NCBI RefSeq assembly: GCF_001038625.1
Contig: NZ_CP011803.1
Span: forward strand, 5,642,001 to 5,706,000
From: Clostridium carboxidivorans P7
GTDB taxonomy: Bacteria > Bacillota > Clostridia > Clostridiales > Clostridiaceae
DNA length: 64,000 bases
Reading direction: 5' to 3'
Of the stretch, positions 36,390 through 45,186 are shown one piece after another; the stretch's first letter is position 1; each line of letters starts with the position of its first letter. The position numbers and the translations under genes were made by a program. The notes below the pieces were generated by a model. The model saw nothing but the letters and a program-made list of their open reading frames with translations. It did no database searches and was not told the origin of the DNA.

Positions 36390-37025
36390 ATGAATTTAAA
36401 GGATTTAAAGAAATTATTTCAGAAGCAAGGGGATGAAGAAAAAAATAGTTATCTTAGTGATAAGAAGAACAGAGCCAATTTATTTATAGCTTTTTTAGTA
36501 GGAATATTGATTCTTATAAGTATTAGTTTTTTTAAGACTTCAAATACACAGATAAGTGCACAAGATAAAAATAATACGAAGCCAGCTAAAGAACAACAAA
36601 AAACAGAAGAACAAAATATAGATCAAGAGCAATATGAAAGTGAGGTTCAGGATAAGCTTAAAGGTACTTTAGAAAAAATTGAAGGTGTAGGTAAAGTAGA
36701 TGTTATGGTTAGTTTCGAAAGTGGAGAGGAACAAGTTCCAGCAGTTAATGTAAGTGATTCTACAAATACTACAGAAGAAAAAGATAATGAAGGTGGGGTA
36801 AGAAATTCAACTCAAAAAAATAATGGCAGTACAGTAGTTATAACTAATGATGGAAGTAAATCCAAACCTCTTATAGTTAAAACATACAAACCGAAAGTTT
36901 CAGGAGTTTGTGTTGTGGCAGAAGGATCTGAAAACAAACTTACTGAACTCAGAATAACAAAAGCTGTGGTTAACTTATTTAATATATCCGAAGATAAAGT
37001 TAATGTTTATCCTATGAAAAAATAG
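36390..37025 (+). CDS. spoIIIAG: Stage III sporulation protein AG
   Basis: The 211-residue bitopic protein has one membrane segment (about 30-48), an acidic and asparagine-rich linker, and a ring-building domain (EGVGKVDVMVSFESGEE to the C-terminus). SpoIIIAG forms a large ring in the intermembrane space between mother cell and forespore. Confidence 0.93.
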   Translation: MNLKDLKKLFQKQGDEEKNSYLSDKKNRANLFIAFLVGILILISISFFKTSNTQISAQDKNNTKPAKEQQKTEEQNIDQEQYESEVQDKLKGTLEKIEGVGKVDVMVSFESGEEQVPAVNVSDSTNTTEEKDNEGGVRNSTQKNNGSTVVITNDGSKSKPLIVKTYKPKVSGVCVVAEGSENKLTELRITKAVVNLFNISEDKVNVYPMKK

Positions 37026-37084
37026 TATATATAAATTTTTTAAAGCATATAATTTTTTAGAAAGGTAGATGGGGGGAATTAATA

Positions 37085-37591
37085 ATGAATAAGAAACAAG
37101 CTGTAATTATTGTTGCTCTTCTAGCTCTTATTGTGTGTGCTGGAGTGCTTGCAACAAAGCTTAATAATCCTTTATATGTAAATGGGGGAGATAATAGTAG
37201 TGGAAAAAGTACAGTATCACTAAATAATAATAGTAGTAAAGATAATAAGTCTGAATTCTTTGAAGAAGCAAAAATAACAAGAGATAATAAAAATGCTCAA
37301 ACATTACAGACATTAAAGACTTTTATTGATGATAAAAATGTAAGTAAAGACAAAAAGGAAGATGCGTCTAAAAAATATACGGATTTAGCTATGAACACTA
37401 ACTATGAATCTAAAATAGAAACTACTCTTAAAAGTAAAGGATATGAAGATGTATTATGTTCTATAGAAGGAAATAAAGCTAGATTAGTAGTGAAGGCAAA
37501 GGACAAACTAACGGATAAGGATACGAGAGATATGAAAAATGTAGTTATGGGAATAGCAAAAATACAGGAAGTGGAAATTGAAACTAAATAA
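37085..37591 (+). CDS. spoIIIAH: Stage III sporulation protein AH
   Basis: The 168-residue bitopic protein has an N-terminal membrane segment (about 5-24), a serine/asparagine linker and a C-terminal YscJ/FliF-like domain that in Bacillus binds SpoIIQ of the forespore. It is the last gene of the spoIIIA operon and is followed by a terminator. Confidence 0.92.
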   Translation: MNKKQAVIIVALLALIVCAGVLATKLNNPLYVNGGDNSSGKSTVSLNNNSSKDNKSEFFEEAKITRDNKNAQTLQTLKTFIDDKNVSKDKKEDASKKYTDLAMNTNYESKIETTLKSKGYEDVLCSIEGNKARLVVKAKDKLTDKDTRDMKNVVMGIAKIQEVEIETK

Positions 37592-37611
37592 AATAAAAAT
37601 TTATTATAGGG

Positions 37612-37648
37612 AATATAGAATGAAAATTTCTTAATTCTCTATTTTTTT
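37612..37648 (+). terminator. Terminator after the spoIIIA operon
   Basis: AATATAGAAT and ATTCTCTATT pair with one mismatch around an 11-base loop, and a T-rich tract (ATTTTTTT) follows the stem. Confidence 0.65.
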
Positions 37649-37666
37649 AGTATAAAAATTCTATGT

Positions 37667-37695
37667 TTGTAAAAGATAAATCTATTTGGTATAAT
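37667..37695 (+). promoter_or_regulatory. Sigma-A promoter of the asp23-like gene
   Basis: TTGTAA (37667-37672), a 17-base spacer and TATAAT (37690-37695) with an upstream TGG form a near-consensus vegetative promoter 47 bases before the asp23-like ATG. Confidence 0.8.
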
Positions 37696-37741
37696 GTAAA
37701 TAAGATTTTTGATTTATGTCAAGAACTAGGGGGTATTGCCA

Positions 37742-38134
37742 ATGGAAGATAATGTTAAAAATGAAATCGACTTAGGTATTGTTAAAATATCCGATGAAGT
37801 AGTTGGTGTAATTGCAGGATTAGCAACTACAGAAGTAAAAGGAATAGTAGGAATGAGTGCTAGCCTTGTAGGTGGAATCACTCAGATATTAAGTGGAAAG
37901 AAAAACCTGTCAAAGGGTGTTAAAGTAAGTGTTGGAGAAAGCAGTGCAGCTATTGATTTGTACGTAGTAGTGGAATATGGTATAAGAATACCTGATGTTG
38001 CATTAGAAGTACAGGATAATGTAAGAAAGGCTGTTGAATCCATGACTGGGCTTTGTGTTTCAGCAGTAAATATACATGTTCAAAATGTTATGATACCAAA
38101 GATAGAAGATTCTGTAGAAGATATTGAAGAATAA
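37742..38134 (+). CDS. Asp23/Gls24 family envelope protein (YqhY-like)
   Basis: The 130-residue protein of the Asp23 family contains IDLGIVKISDEVVGVIAGLA and VNIHVQNVMIPK, the two conserved parts. Position before nusB matches yqhY of Bacillus, which is linked to fatty-acid synthesis regulation; whether that role holds here is unknown. The ATG at 37742 has an AGGGGG site eight bases upstream; the TTG at 37736 is too close. Confidence 0.88.
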   Translation: MEDNVKNEIDLGIVKISDEVVGVIAGLATTEVKGIVGMSASLVGGITQILSGKKNLSKGVKVSVGESSAAIDLYVVVEYGIRIPDVALEVQDNVRKAVESMTGLCVSAVNIHVQNVMIPKIEDSVEDIEE

Positions 38135-38140
38135 TATTTG

Positions 38141-38165
38141 CACCCTCTGAATTCAGAGGGTGTTT
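38141..38165 (+). terminator. Palindromic terminator-like hairpin after the asp23-like gene
   Basis: CACCCTCTGAATTCAGAGGGTG folds on itself (8-9 bp with a tight loop) and is followed by three T. A partial terminator before nusB is likely. Confidence 0.6.
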
Positions 38166-38286
38166 CCATGTTTTAGTAAATATTTATGCTAGTATACTTG
38201 AACTACATAAATACTTTAAGTATAATTATATCTAAACTGAGAATAATTAATAATAGAATATTATCTGGCAAAATTAGGAGGAAGAA

Positions 38287-38754
38287 ATGAACAGAAGAAA
38301 ATCAAGAGAACTAGTTATGAAACTATTGTTTCAAATGACTATAAATAAGGAAGATTTCAAGGATGTTGTAGCAAACCTGAAGGAGAATATAGAGTTAGAC
38401 AAAAGTGAGTTGCAAATTACAGGTATTGAAGGTAAAAATGAGATAGACCCTGAAAATATTGACCTAAAAGATATAGACATGGAATATGTAATAAGAGTTC
38501 TTAAAGGAGTGCAAGAAAATAAGGAGTCTATAGATAGTGCAATTGAAAAGCATCTTATAAATTGGAAACTTAACAGATTATCTAAGCTAGATGTAGCTAT
38601 ATTAAGGGTATGTACTTATGAATTTTTATATGAAGACAATATTCCTAAGAATGTATCTATAAATGAAGCTATTGAACTAGCTAAAAGATATTCAGGTGAT
38701 AAGTCTGCAGCATTTATAAATGGAGTCTTGGGCAGCATGATTAAGGAAAAATAA
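38287..38754 (+). CDS. nusB: Transcription antitermination factor NusB
   Basis: RNA-binding factor for rRNA antitermination. The 155-residue protein shows the all-helical NusB pattern, with MNRRKSRELVMKLLFQM at the start, WKLNRLSKLDVAILRVCTYE and YSGDKSAAFINGVLG at the end. A 30-residue acidic insert lies at about 33-60, as in other clostridial homologues. The ATG follows a TTAGGAGGAAG site. Confidence 0.94.
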   Translation: MNRRKSRELVMKLLFQMTINKEDFKDVVANLKENIELDKSELQITGIEGKNEIDPENIDLKDIDMEYVIRVLKGVQENKESIDSAIEKHLINWKLNRLSKLDVAILRVCTYEFLYEDNIPKNVSINEAIELAKRYSGDKSAAFINGVLGSMIKEK

Positions 38755-38761
38755 TTAAGAT

Positions 38762-38794
38762 TTAGACATTGAACTGAGTTTTCAATGTCTAATT
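38762..38794 (+). terminator. Hairpin after nusB
   Basis: A 12-bp stem (TTAGACATTGAA / TTCAATGTCTAA) with a short loop follows nusB by eight bases and is trailed by TTTGT, so termination may be partial. xseA starts 20 bases later. Confidence 0.6.
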
Positions 38795-38811
38795 TGTAAA
38801 GGTGAATAATA

Positions 38812-40011
38812 ATGTATATTAAAACTTTAACTGTATCTGAGTTAAATGGTTACATAAAAAAGTTAGTAGATAATGATTTCATATTGGGAAATTCCAATGT
38901 AAAAGGAGAAATATCTAATTTTAAACTTCATAGTAGTGGGCATATATATTTTTCTATAAAGGACGAATACAGCAAAATAAATTGTGTTATGTTTAGAAGT
39001 TCGGCAAGAAATTTGAAGTTTATGCCTGAAAATGGAATGAAGGTTGTAGTTAAAGGAAGAGTTTCTGTCTATGAGAAGGATGGAGCATATCAAATATACT
39101 GTAATGATATAGAGCTAGATGGTGTGGGAGAGCTTTATATGGCTTTTGAGAAGCTGAAGAGTAAACTTCAAAGTCAGGGACTATTTGAAGTTACACATAA
39201 GAAGGAGATACCTCCTTATGCTAGAAAAATTGGAGTAGTAACTTCGCCTACAGGTGCGGCTGTAAGAGATATAATTAATGTGGCAAAAAGAAGAAACGAT
39301 GCTGTGGAACTTTTAATATATCCTGCTTTAGTTCAAGGAATAAATGCTAGTGAAAGTATAATAAAGGCTATAGAATATTTAAATAGGATTGATGATATAG
39401 ATGTTATTATACTGGCAAGAGGTGGAGGTTCTATAGAAGAACTATGGTGTTTTAATGATGAAAAGCTAGCATATTCAATATATAATTCAAAAAAAGCTAT
39501 AATAACAGGGGTAGGTCATGAAACTGACTATACTATAGTAGATTTTGTCAGTGATAGAAGAGCACCTACACCTTCAGCTGCAGCTGAATTAGCAGTATTT
39601 AATTTGGAAGATTTGCAAAGCAAGATTGTTTCTTATAAAAATACTTTAAATAATCTAATAGATTTTATATTAAAGGAAAAAAGTAATTCTTTAGAATTAC
39701 TTAAGAGAAATTTAGATGTTAATAGTCCTTATTCATATATAGTAAATGAATATAATAATATTGATAGATTAAAAGAACTAATGAATATAAAAATAAAAAC
39801 AAGGTTAGAAAAGGAAAGAGAAAAACTTATTAAAGCTAATTCTTTGCTTACAGCACATAATCCAATGAATATACTAAATAAAGGTTATGCTGTCATTGAA
39901 AATGAGAAAATAGGTGTTGTAAACACCATACAAAATCTAAAAAAATTAGATAAGGTTAAAATTACTTTAAAAGATGGAAGTGAAGAGTTTAACCTAAAGA
40001 TTAAAAATTAA
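38812..40011 (+). CDS. xseA: Exodeoxyribonuclease VII large subunit
   Basis: Catalytic subunit of the single-strand exonuclease. The 399-residue protein has the N-terminal OB fold (about 5-100) and the XseA core with VVTSPTGAAVRDI, ARGGGSIEELWCFNDE and GVGHETDYTIVDFVSDRRAPTPSAAAE signatures (about 140-260), followed by a coiled coil. It precedes xseB by 30 bases. Confidence 0.96.
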   Translation: MYIKTLTVSELNGYIKKLVDNDFILGNSNVKGEISNFKLHSSGHIYFSIKDEYSKINCVMFRSSARNLKFMPENGMKVVVKGRVSVYEKDGAYQIYCNDIELDGVGELYMAFEKLKSKLQSQGLFEVTHKKEIPPYARKIGVVTSPTGAAVRDIINVAKRRNDAVELLIYPALVQGINASESIIKAIEYLNRIDDIDVIILARGGGSIEELWCFNDEKLAYSIYNSKKAIITGVGHETDYTIVDFVSDRRAPTPSAAAELAVFNLEDLQSKIVSYKNTLNNLIDFILKEKSNSLELLKRNLDVNSPYSYIVNEYNNIDRLKELMNIKIKTRLEKEREKLIKANSLLTAHNPMNILNKGYAVIENEKIGVVNTIQNLKKLDKVKITLKDGSEEFNLKIKN

Positions 40012-40041
40012 TTATGGAAATTTGAGAGTGAAGGTGATCTT

Positions 40042-40260
40042 GTGCCCAGAAAAAATGAATCTTATGAAACTATGCTAAAAAAGTTAGAGGAAATAGTTAA
40101 CGAAATGGATACAGGAAGTTTATCTTTAGAAGAAAGTATGAAAAAATATGAAGAAGGTGTAAAGCTTACAAACAAATTATATAAAATTTTAAGTGAAGCA
40201 GAAGGAAAAATAAAGCTTTTCACAGAATCAGGGGAAAAGGACTTTAAAGTAGAAAGTTAA
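40042..40260 (+). CDS. xseB: Exodeoxyribonuclease VII small subunit
   Basis: The 72-residue helical protein has LEEIVNEMDTGSLSLEESMKKYEEGVKL, the family signature, near residues 10-37. The GTG start follows a GAAGGTGA site. It forms the nuclease with XseA and leads into ispA 32 bases further on. Confidence 0.94.
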   Translation: MPRKNESYETMLKKLEEIVNEMDTGSLSLEESMKKYEEGVKLTNKLYKILSEAEGKIKLFTESGEKDFKVES

Positions 40261-40292
40261 TTTTATTAACAATTAAGAATGGGGAATGTGAT

Positions 40293-41174
40293 ATGGAGAA
40301 AGAGATATCAATAGAACATTTAAGAAATAGTATTGAAAATTGGCTGGGGAGTTATTTTAAAGACAAAGGAAGTTATAATAAGAAAGTTTATGAAGCTATG
40401 GAATATAGTTTAGGTGCTGGAGGAAAGAGAATAAGACCTTTACTATTATTACTTACCTATATGCTTTATAAAGATGACTTTGAAAAAGTTTTACCTATAG
40501 CTTCAGCTGTAGAAATGATTCATACCTACTCGTTAATCCATGATGATTTGCCATGTATGGACAATGACGATTTAAGAAGAGGAAAACCTACAAATCATAA
40601 AGTATTTGGGGAAGCAGTGGCTGTTCTTGCAGGAGATGGACTTTTAAATGAAGGTATGAGTATAATGTTAAAAAGTTGTATGAATGAGCAGCATAATTTC
40701 ATAAAAGCATGCAGCTTTATTGCTGAAAGTGCAGGAGCTGAAGGTATGGTCGGAGGTCAAACTGTTGATATATTAAGTGAAAATACTAAGATACCAATTG
40801 ATCAATTATATTACATGCATAGTAAGAAAACAGGAGCTATTATAAAAGCATCTATAATAGCAGGAGCAATATTAGGTGAAGCTCCCAAGAGAGATATAGA
40901 AAATTTAGAATATTATGGACAAAAGCTTGGACTTGCTTTTCAAATAAAGGATGATATTTTAGACATAGTTGGAGATACAGAAGTTTTAGGCAAAAAAGCT
41001 AAAAGTGATTTGGATAATAATAAGACGACTTTTATTACAACCTATGGATTGAATAAATGTATTGAAATGTGTAATTCAATTACAGCAGAATGTATAGAAG
41101 TGCTTGATAATATTTCTGGAGATACATCTAAATTGAAAGATTTAACACTATTTTTATTAAATAGGGAAAAATAA
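40293..41174 (+). CDS. ispA: Polyprenyl (geranyl/farnesyl) diphosphate synthase
   Basis: Condenses isopentenyl diphosphate units to C15 (possibly C10) diphosphate. The 293-residue protein has the first aspartate-rich motif DDLPCMD (about residue 86) and the second DDILD (about residue 232) with GGKRIRPLL upstream. It and dxs bracket the OLE RNA and oapA, so isoprenoid supply genes frame the RNA locus. Confidence 0.95.
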   Translation: MEKEISIEHLRNSIENWLGSYFKDKGSYNKKVYEAMEYSLGAGGKRIRPLLLLLTYMLYKDDFEKVLPIASAVEMIHTYSLIHDDLPCMDNDDLRRGKPTNHKVFGEAVAVLAGDGLLNEGMSIMLKSCMNEQHNFIKACSFIAESAGAEGMVGGQTVDILSENTKIPIDQLYYMHSKKTGAIIKASIIAGAILGEAPKRDIENLEYYGQKLGLAFQIKDDILDIVGDTEVLGKKAKSDLDNNKTTFITTYGLNKCIEMCNSITAECIEVLDNISGDTSKLKDLTLFLLNREK

Positions 41175-41218
41175 TATTGTATTTGTAGCATTATGGTGAA
41201 TTTGGATTTAAACATACT

Positions 41219-41247
41219 TTGAATATATAAAAAAGCTATGATATAAT
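41219..41247 (+). promoter_or_regulatory. Sigma-A promoter of the OLE RNA
   Basis: TTGAAT (41219-41224), 17 bases, TATAAT (41242-41247). The expected start, around 41254, lies just before the closing stem of the RNA, so the RNA can be made independently of ispA. Confidence 0.75.
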
Positions 41248-41269
41248 GTTTTACTGTGAAATATAAAAA

Positions 41270-41860
41270 GGTGGTGCAGTATTCTAGTCAGGTAAGTGCT
41301 TTTTGAGGACGGGGCTAAAAATCCGTCAAAGGGCATATCGATGAAGTTCCTTGTGCTGGCTTATGACGCCCAGTTATGGGTTGGTGCTGGGAGTAAGGAG
41401 GATGGGGCGGCCGCAACGGCATGCGCAACTGACCCTACCACCGTGGAGACCATTGCTTGTACATGTGGCGAGATGCCTAGTGTACGTCAATGGATTAAAC
41501 CTGTAATGTGGTGTAAAAGCTATGTGCAGTGTAGCCTGCCTTGAGTGGATTTAGGTGGAGGTAAGTTTAAATCTGAAGTTTTGGCCAAAAACTTCAGGCT
41601 ATTGCTTAAAGAAACCTATTCTGCAAAAGAGGCTAGAAAAGTACCTAACTGTTGAGGAAATCTCCTAGACTGTTTTGTATAAAAGTATATTAGGGATTAC
41701 AGTGCGGACTAAGTGGCGATCTAGTTCTATTTATGGCGACAATGTAGATAGAGTATTAAAGGGAAACCGTCCAAATGGCGACATTTAGATTGCTCTATGG
41801 GAAATCCTACTAGACCTAAGCCGCAAAGTTTACTTAGTATACTACCACCACTACATATTT
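41270..41860 (+). ncRNA. ole: OLE RNA (ornate, large, extremophilic RNA)
   Basis: This is an approximately 590-base, GC-richer noncoding segment between ispA and dxs, immediately upstream of a gene matching the OLE-associated membrane protein OapA; that order is diagnostic for OLE RNA, whose usual size is about 600 bases. The ends pair (GGTGGT at 41270 with ACCACC at 41844). Strong internal helices include GACGG/CCGTC (41308-41327) and CTGAAGTTTT with its complement (41573-41597). RNase P and tmRNA hallmarks are absent. In known cases the RNA with OapA forms a membrane ribonucleoprotein linked to alcohol, cold and magnesium stress. Exact ends are estimates. Confidence 0.88.
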
Positions 41861-41872
41861 TAGAGTGAATGG

Positions 41873-41910
41873 AAGTTTTAAATTTTAAAACTTAGTTATA
41901 TATAACTTTT
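41873..41910 (+). other. Two short hairpins between OLE RNA and oapA
   Basis: AAGTTTTA (41873-41880) pairs with TAAAACTT (41886-41893), then AGTTATA/TATAACT (41894-41907) is followed by four T and the oapA ribosome binding site. They may mark the 3' end of the RNA or partial termination before oapA. Confidence 0.45.
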
Positions 41911-41924
41911 GGAGGAATAAATTT

Positions 41925-42479
41925 TTGGGAAGTAAATCTAAATCTAATAGTAAAAAGAGTAATACTAAATGGATTTTGAAAATTATTTGTGGGTCCATGA
42001 TAATTTGCGGAAGTATTTCTCTTTTATCTGATGTGCTACTAAAAAAAGTAAATATCTTAGTAGCTTTTATTATATTAATTTTTATTATATTTACAGGAAT
42101 AATATCTGATATTATAGGAGTAGCTGTTACTGCTGCTAATGAAATACCATTTCATGCTATGGCATCTAAGAAAGTAAAGGGTGCTAAAATAGCTATAAAG
42201 CTTATAAAAAATGCGGATAAAACATCTAGTATATGTAATGATGTAGTAGGTGATGTATGTGGAATAGTAAGTGGTTCCATAGGAGTATACATAGCAAGTA
42301 AAGTTCATTTACTTTTCCCAGGCTTAAATACATATGTTATAAATACACTTATAGGAGTGGTTATAGGAGCTTTTACTATAGGAGGAAAATCTATAGGAAA
42401 AAATTTAGCCATTAACAGAAGTAATGAAATACTGTTTAAAGTTTGCAAAATAATATATTTTTTTAAAAAGGATAGATAA
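41925..42479 (+). CDS. oapA: OLE-associated membrane protein OapA
   Basis: The 184-residue membrane protein has a basic, serine-rich head (GSKSKSNSKKSNTKW), four hydrophobic segments (about 18-38, 45-72, 105-125, 132-155) and a polar middle, DIIGVAVTAANE to NADKTSSICNDVVGD, typical of OapA and its DUF21-like relatives. It lies directly downstream of the OLE RNA and two bases before dxs. The TTG start follows TTTGGAGGAA. In studied species OapA binds OLE RNA and is needed for its membrane localisation. Confidence 0.85.
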   Translation: MGSKSKSNSKKSNTKWILKIICGSMIICGSISLLSDVLLKKVNILVAFIILIFIIFTGIISDIIGVAVTAANEIPFHAMASKKVKGAKIAIKLIKNADKTSSICNDVVGDVCGIVSGSIGVYIASKVHLLFPGLNTYVINTLIGVVIGAFTIGGKSIGKNLAINRSNEILFKVCKIIYFFKKDR

Positions 42480-42481
42480 AA

Positions 42482-44344
42482 ATGTCAAATATACTAGAAA
42501 ATTATAAGGGAATACATGAAATAAAACATATGTCATTGAAACAACAACAACAATTAGCTCATGAAATAAGAGAATTCTTAATAGAAAATGTTTCAAAAAC
42601 AGGTGGTCATCTTGCGTCTAATTTAGGTGTTGTAGAATTGACTTTGAGTTTGTTCAGCGTATTAGATTTAGATAAGGATAAACTTATATGGGATGTAGGA
42701 CATCAAGCTTATGTACATAAATTACTTACAGGAAGAAAAGAAAAATTTAATACTCTGAGACAGTTTGGGGGCATGAGCGGTTTTCCTAAAAGTTCAGAAA
42801 GTATTTATGATTTTTTTGAAACAGGTCATAGTAGTACATCTATATCAGCAGCACTTGGAATGGCTAGAGCCAGAGATTTAAAAAGAGAAACACATGAAGT
42901 AGTAGCTGTAATAGGTGATGGGGCTCTTACTGGAGGTATGGCATTAGAAGCATTAAATGATGCAGGATATAGGAAAACTAAATTAATAATAATATTAAAT
43001 GATAATCAAATGTCTATAGGAAAAAATGTAGGCGGAGTATCAAAATATCTTAATAAAATAAGAATTGATCCTAAGTATAATAAATTTAAATTAGAAGTAG
43101 AAAATACACTAAAAAAGATACCTAATATAGGTAGAGGTATGGCTAAATACCTAGAAAGAATAAAAAATGGAATAAAGCAAATGATAGTTCCTGGTATGTT
43201 TTTTGAAGATATGGGAATTAAATATTTAGGTCCTGTTGATGGACATAATTTGAAAGAGCTTACAGAAGTATTATCAAAAGCTAAAAATATTAAGGAGCCT
43301 GTGATTATACATGTAATAACGAAAAAAGGAAAGGGTTATGAATTTGCAGAAAAGAACTCTGGGAAATTTCATAGTATAGGACCTTTTCATTGTGATAGTG
43401 GAGAAGTATGTGCTGATTCATGTGTCACTTATTCAAAGGCTTTTGGAGAGGAAATGGTTTGGCTTGGAAAGCATTACAATAATGTAGTAGCTATAACTGC
43501 AGCTATGAGAGACGGAACAGGTCTTGGTGAATTTTCAAAAGTTTTTCCAAGTAGATTTTTTGATGTAGGTATTGCAGAACAACATGCAGTAACTATGGCA
43601 GCAGGTATGGCCAAGACTGGATTAAAACCTGTTTTTGCTGTTTACTCCACATTTCTTCAAAGAGCGTATGACCAAATATTACATGATGTGTGTATACAAA
43701 AGTTACCTGTTATATTTGCTATTGATAGAGCTGGAATTGTAGGTCAAGATGGTGAAACACATCAAGGGGTATTTGATTTATCATTTTTGACACATATACC
43801 TAATATAACAGTAATGTCACCTAAGTGTATTTTTGAACTTAAAAATATGCTTAAATGGTCTGTGAAACAAAATTATCCTATAGCAATAAGATATCCAAGG
43901 GGTGGCGATAATGAAAAAGTTTTAATGGAACCCCTTAATGATTTTACATTAGGAAAATGGGAAGTAGTTAATAAAGAAGGAAATATAGCATTAATTGCCC
44001 AAGGAAAAATGGTTCAGCATTCTATTTTAGCAAAACAGAAGTTAAAAGATCTAGGTATTAATGTAAGTGTTGTAAATGCTTGCTTTATAAAACCTATAGA
44101 TAAAGAGTTAATTAAGGCATTGGTAGAAGAAGGCATGAATATTGTAACTATAGAAGATAATGTTATAAGAGGAGGCCTTGGATCATATGTACTTGAATAT
44201 ATAAATACTCTCGATAAAAAAGTAAAGGTTATGAATCTTGGATTTAAAGATGAATTTATACCTCATGGAAAACCAGATTTATTATATAAGTTATATGGAT
44301 TAGATGTTGAGGGAATTGTAAAAAGTGTATTGAAAATAGTATAA
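42482..44344 (+). CDS. dxs: 1-deoxy-D-xylulose-5-phosphate synthase
   Basis: Thiamine-diphosphate enzyme starting the methylerythritol phosphate pathway by joining pyruvate and glyceraldehyde 3-phosphate. The 620-residue protein has GHSSTSISAALGMA, the ThDP motif GDGALTGGMALEALND...NDNQMSI (about 145-180), and the transketolase-like DVGIAEQHAVTMAAG near residue 360. It starts two bases after oapA, so the two are probably co-translated. Confidence 0.97.
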   Translation: MSNILENYKGIHEIKHMSLKQQQQLAHEIREFLIENVSKTGGHLASNLGVVELTLSLFSVLDLDKDKLIWDVGHQAYVHKLLTGRKEKFNTLRQFGGMSGFPKSSESIYDFFETGHSSTSISAALGMARARDLKRETHEVVAVIGDGALTGGMALEALNDAGYRKTKLIIILNDNQMSIGKNVGGVSKYLNKIRIDPKYNKFKLEVENTLKKIPNIGRGMAKYLERIKNGIKQMIVPGMFFEDMGIKYLGPVDGHNLKELTEVLSKAKNIKEPVIIHVITKKGKGYEFAEKNSGKFHSIGPFHCDSGEVCADSCVTYSKAFGEEMVWLGKHYNNVVAITAAMRDGTGLGEFSKVFPSRFFDVGIAEQHAVTMAAGMAKTGLKPVFAVYSTFLQRAYDQILHDVCIQKLPVIFAIDRAGIVGQDGETHQGVFDLSFLTHIPNITVMSPKCIFELKNMLKWSVKQNYPIAIRYPRGGDNEKVLMEPLNDFTLGKWEVVNKEGNIALIAQGKMVQHSILAKQKLKDLGINVSVVNACFIKPIDKELIKALVEEGMNIVTIEDNVIRGGLGSYVLEYINTLDKKVKVMNLGFKDEFIPHGKPDLLYKLYGLDVEGIVKSVLKIV

Positions 44345-44361
44345 GGGTAAAGGAGTTTACT

Positions 44362-45186
44362 ATGTCAGAAGCAAAAGAAAGACTTGATGTATTGTTAGTA
44401 AAAAAAGGATTATTCCCTTCTAGGGAAAAGGCTAGAGCTAGTATAATGGCTGGAGAAATATTTGTAGATAATCAAAGAGTTGATAAGTGTGGAGAAAAAG
44501 TAAAAGAATCTTCAAATATAGAATTTAGAGGAGAAAAACTTCCTTTTGTAAGTAGAGGAGGTTTAAAACTTCAAAAAGCTGTAAAGAATTTTAATATAGA
44601 TTTAAAAGATAAAACTTGTTTGGATATAGGTGCTTCTACTGGAGGATTTACAGATTGCATGCTTCAAAGTGGAGCTAAAAAAGTTTTTTCTGTAGATGTA
44701 GGCTATGGTCAGTTTGCATGGAAACTGAGAACAGATCCAAGAGTAGTATGTATGGAAAGAACTAATGTGAGATATTTAGAACCAGAGGATGTAGGAGAAG
44801 CATCAGATTTTGCTAGTATAGATGTATCGTTTATATCCTTAAAAAAAGTAGTTCCAGCAGTTTTAAATTTACTTAATGAAAATGGAAGAATAATGGCTTT
44901 AATAAAGCCACAATTTGAAGCAGGTAGAGAGAAAGTTGGAAAAAAGGGAGTAGTAAGGGAAAAATCAACTCATGAAGAGGTTGTTAAGGAAATTGCAGAA
45001 TTTGTTCAAGGTCAAAACACAAAAATAATTGCATTAGATTATTCACCAATAAAAGGACCAGAGGGAAATATAGAATATTTAATTTATTTTACTAAGGAAA
45101 AAGACTATATTGAAACTTATTGTGAAAATGATATTATGAATGTAGTAAACTCAGCACATGCTAATCTTAATGGGGAGGCACTATGA
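44362..45186 (+). CDS. tlyA: TlyA family rRNA 2'-O-methyltransferase / hemolysin homologue
   Basis: The 274-residue protein has an N-terminal S4 domain (RLDVLLVKKGLFPSREKAR) and an FtsJ-like methyltransferase domain (LDIGASTGGFTDCML near residue 92, DVGYGQFAWKLR, LIKPQFEAGREKVGKKGVV). Homologues methylate 16S/23S rRNA. It overlaps nadK by four bases (ATGA), and this tlyA-nadK-argR-recN order is common in Firmicutes. Confidence 0.93.
   Translation: MSEAKERLDVLLVKKGLFPSREKARASIMAGEIFVDNQRVDKCGEKVKESSNIEFRGEKLPFVSRGGLKLQKAVKNFNIDLKDKTCLDIGASTGGFTDCMLQSGAKKVFSVDVGYGQFAWKLRTDPRVVCMERTNVRYLEPEDVGEASDFASIDVSFISLKKVVPAVLNLLNENGRIMALIKPQFEAGREKVGKKGVVREKSTHEEVVKEIAEFVQGQNTKIIALDYSPIKGPEGNIEYLIYFTKEKDYIETYCENDIMNVVNSAHANLNGEAL

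Noticed and set aside
41296..41544. An 82-codon open frame inside the OLE RNA region
   Set aside because: It lacks a ribosome binding site, its composition is unlike protein genes here, and the DNA is explained by RNA helices and the ispA-OLE-oapA-dxs order.
41270..41860. RNase P RNA, tmRNA or a group II intron as alternative identities for the large RNA
   Set aside because: The RNase P hallmarks (GAGGAAAGTCC, ACAGAAA), a tmRNA tag frame and intron domain V are not visible; gene context instead fits OLE RNA.
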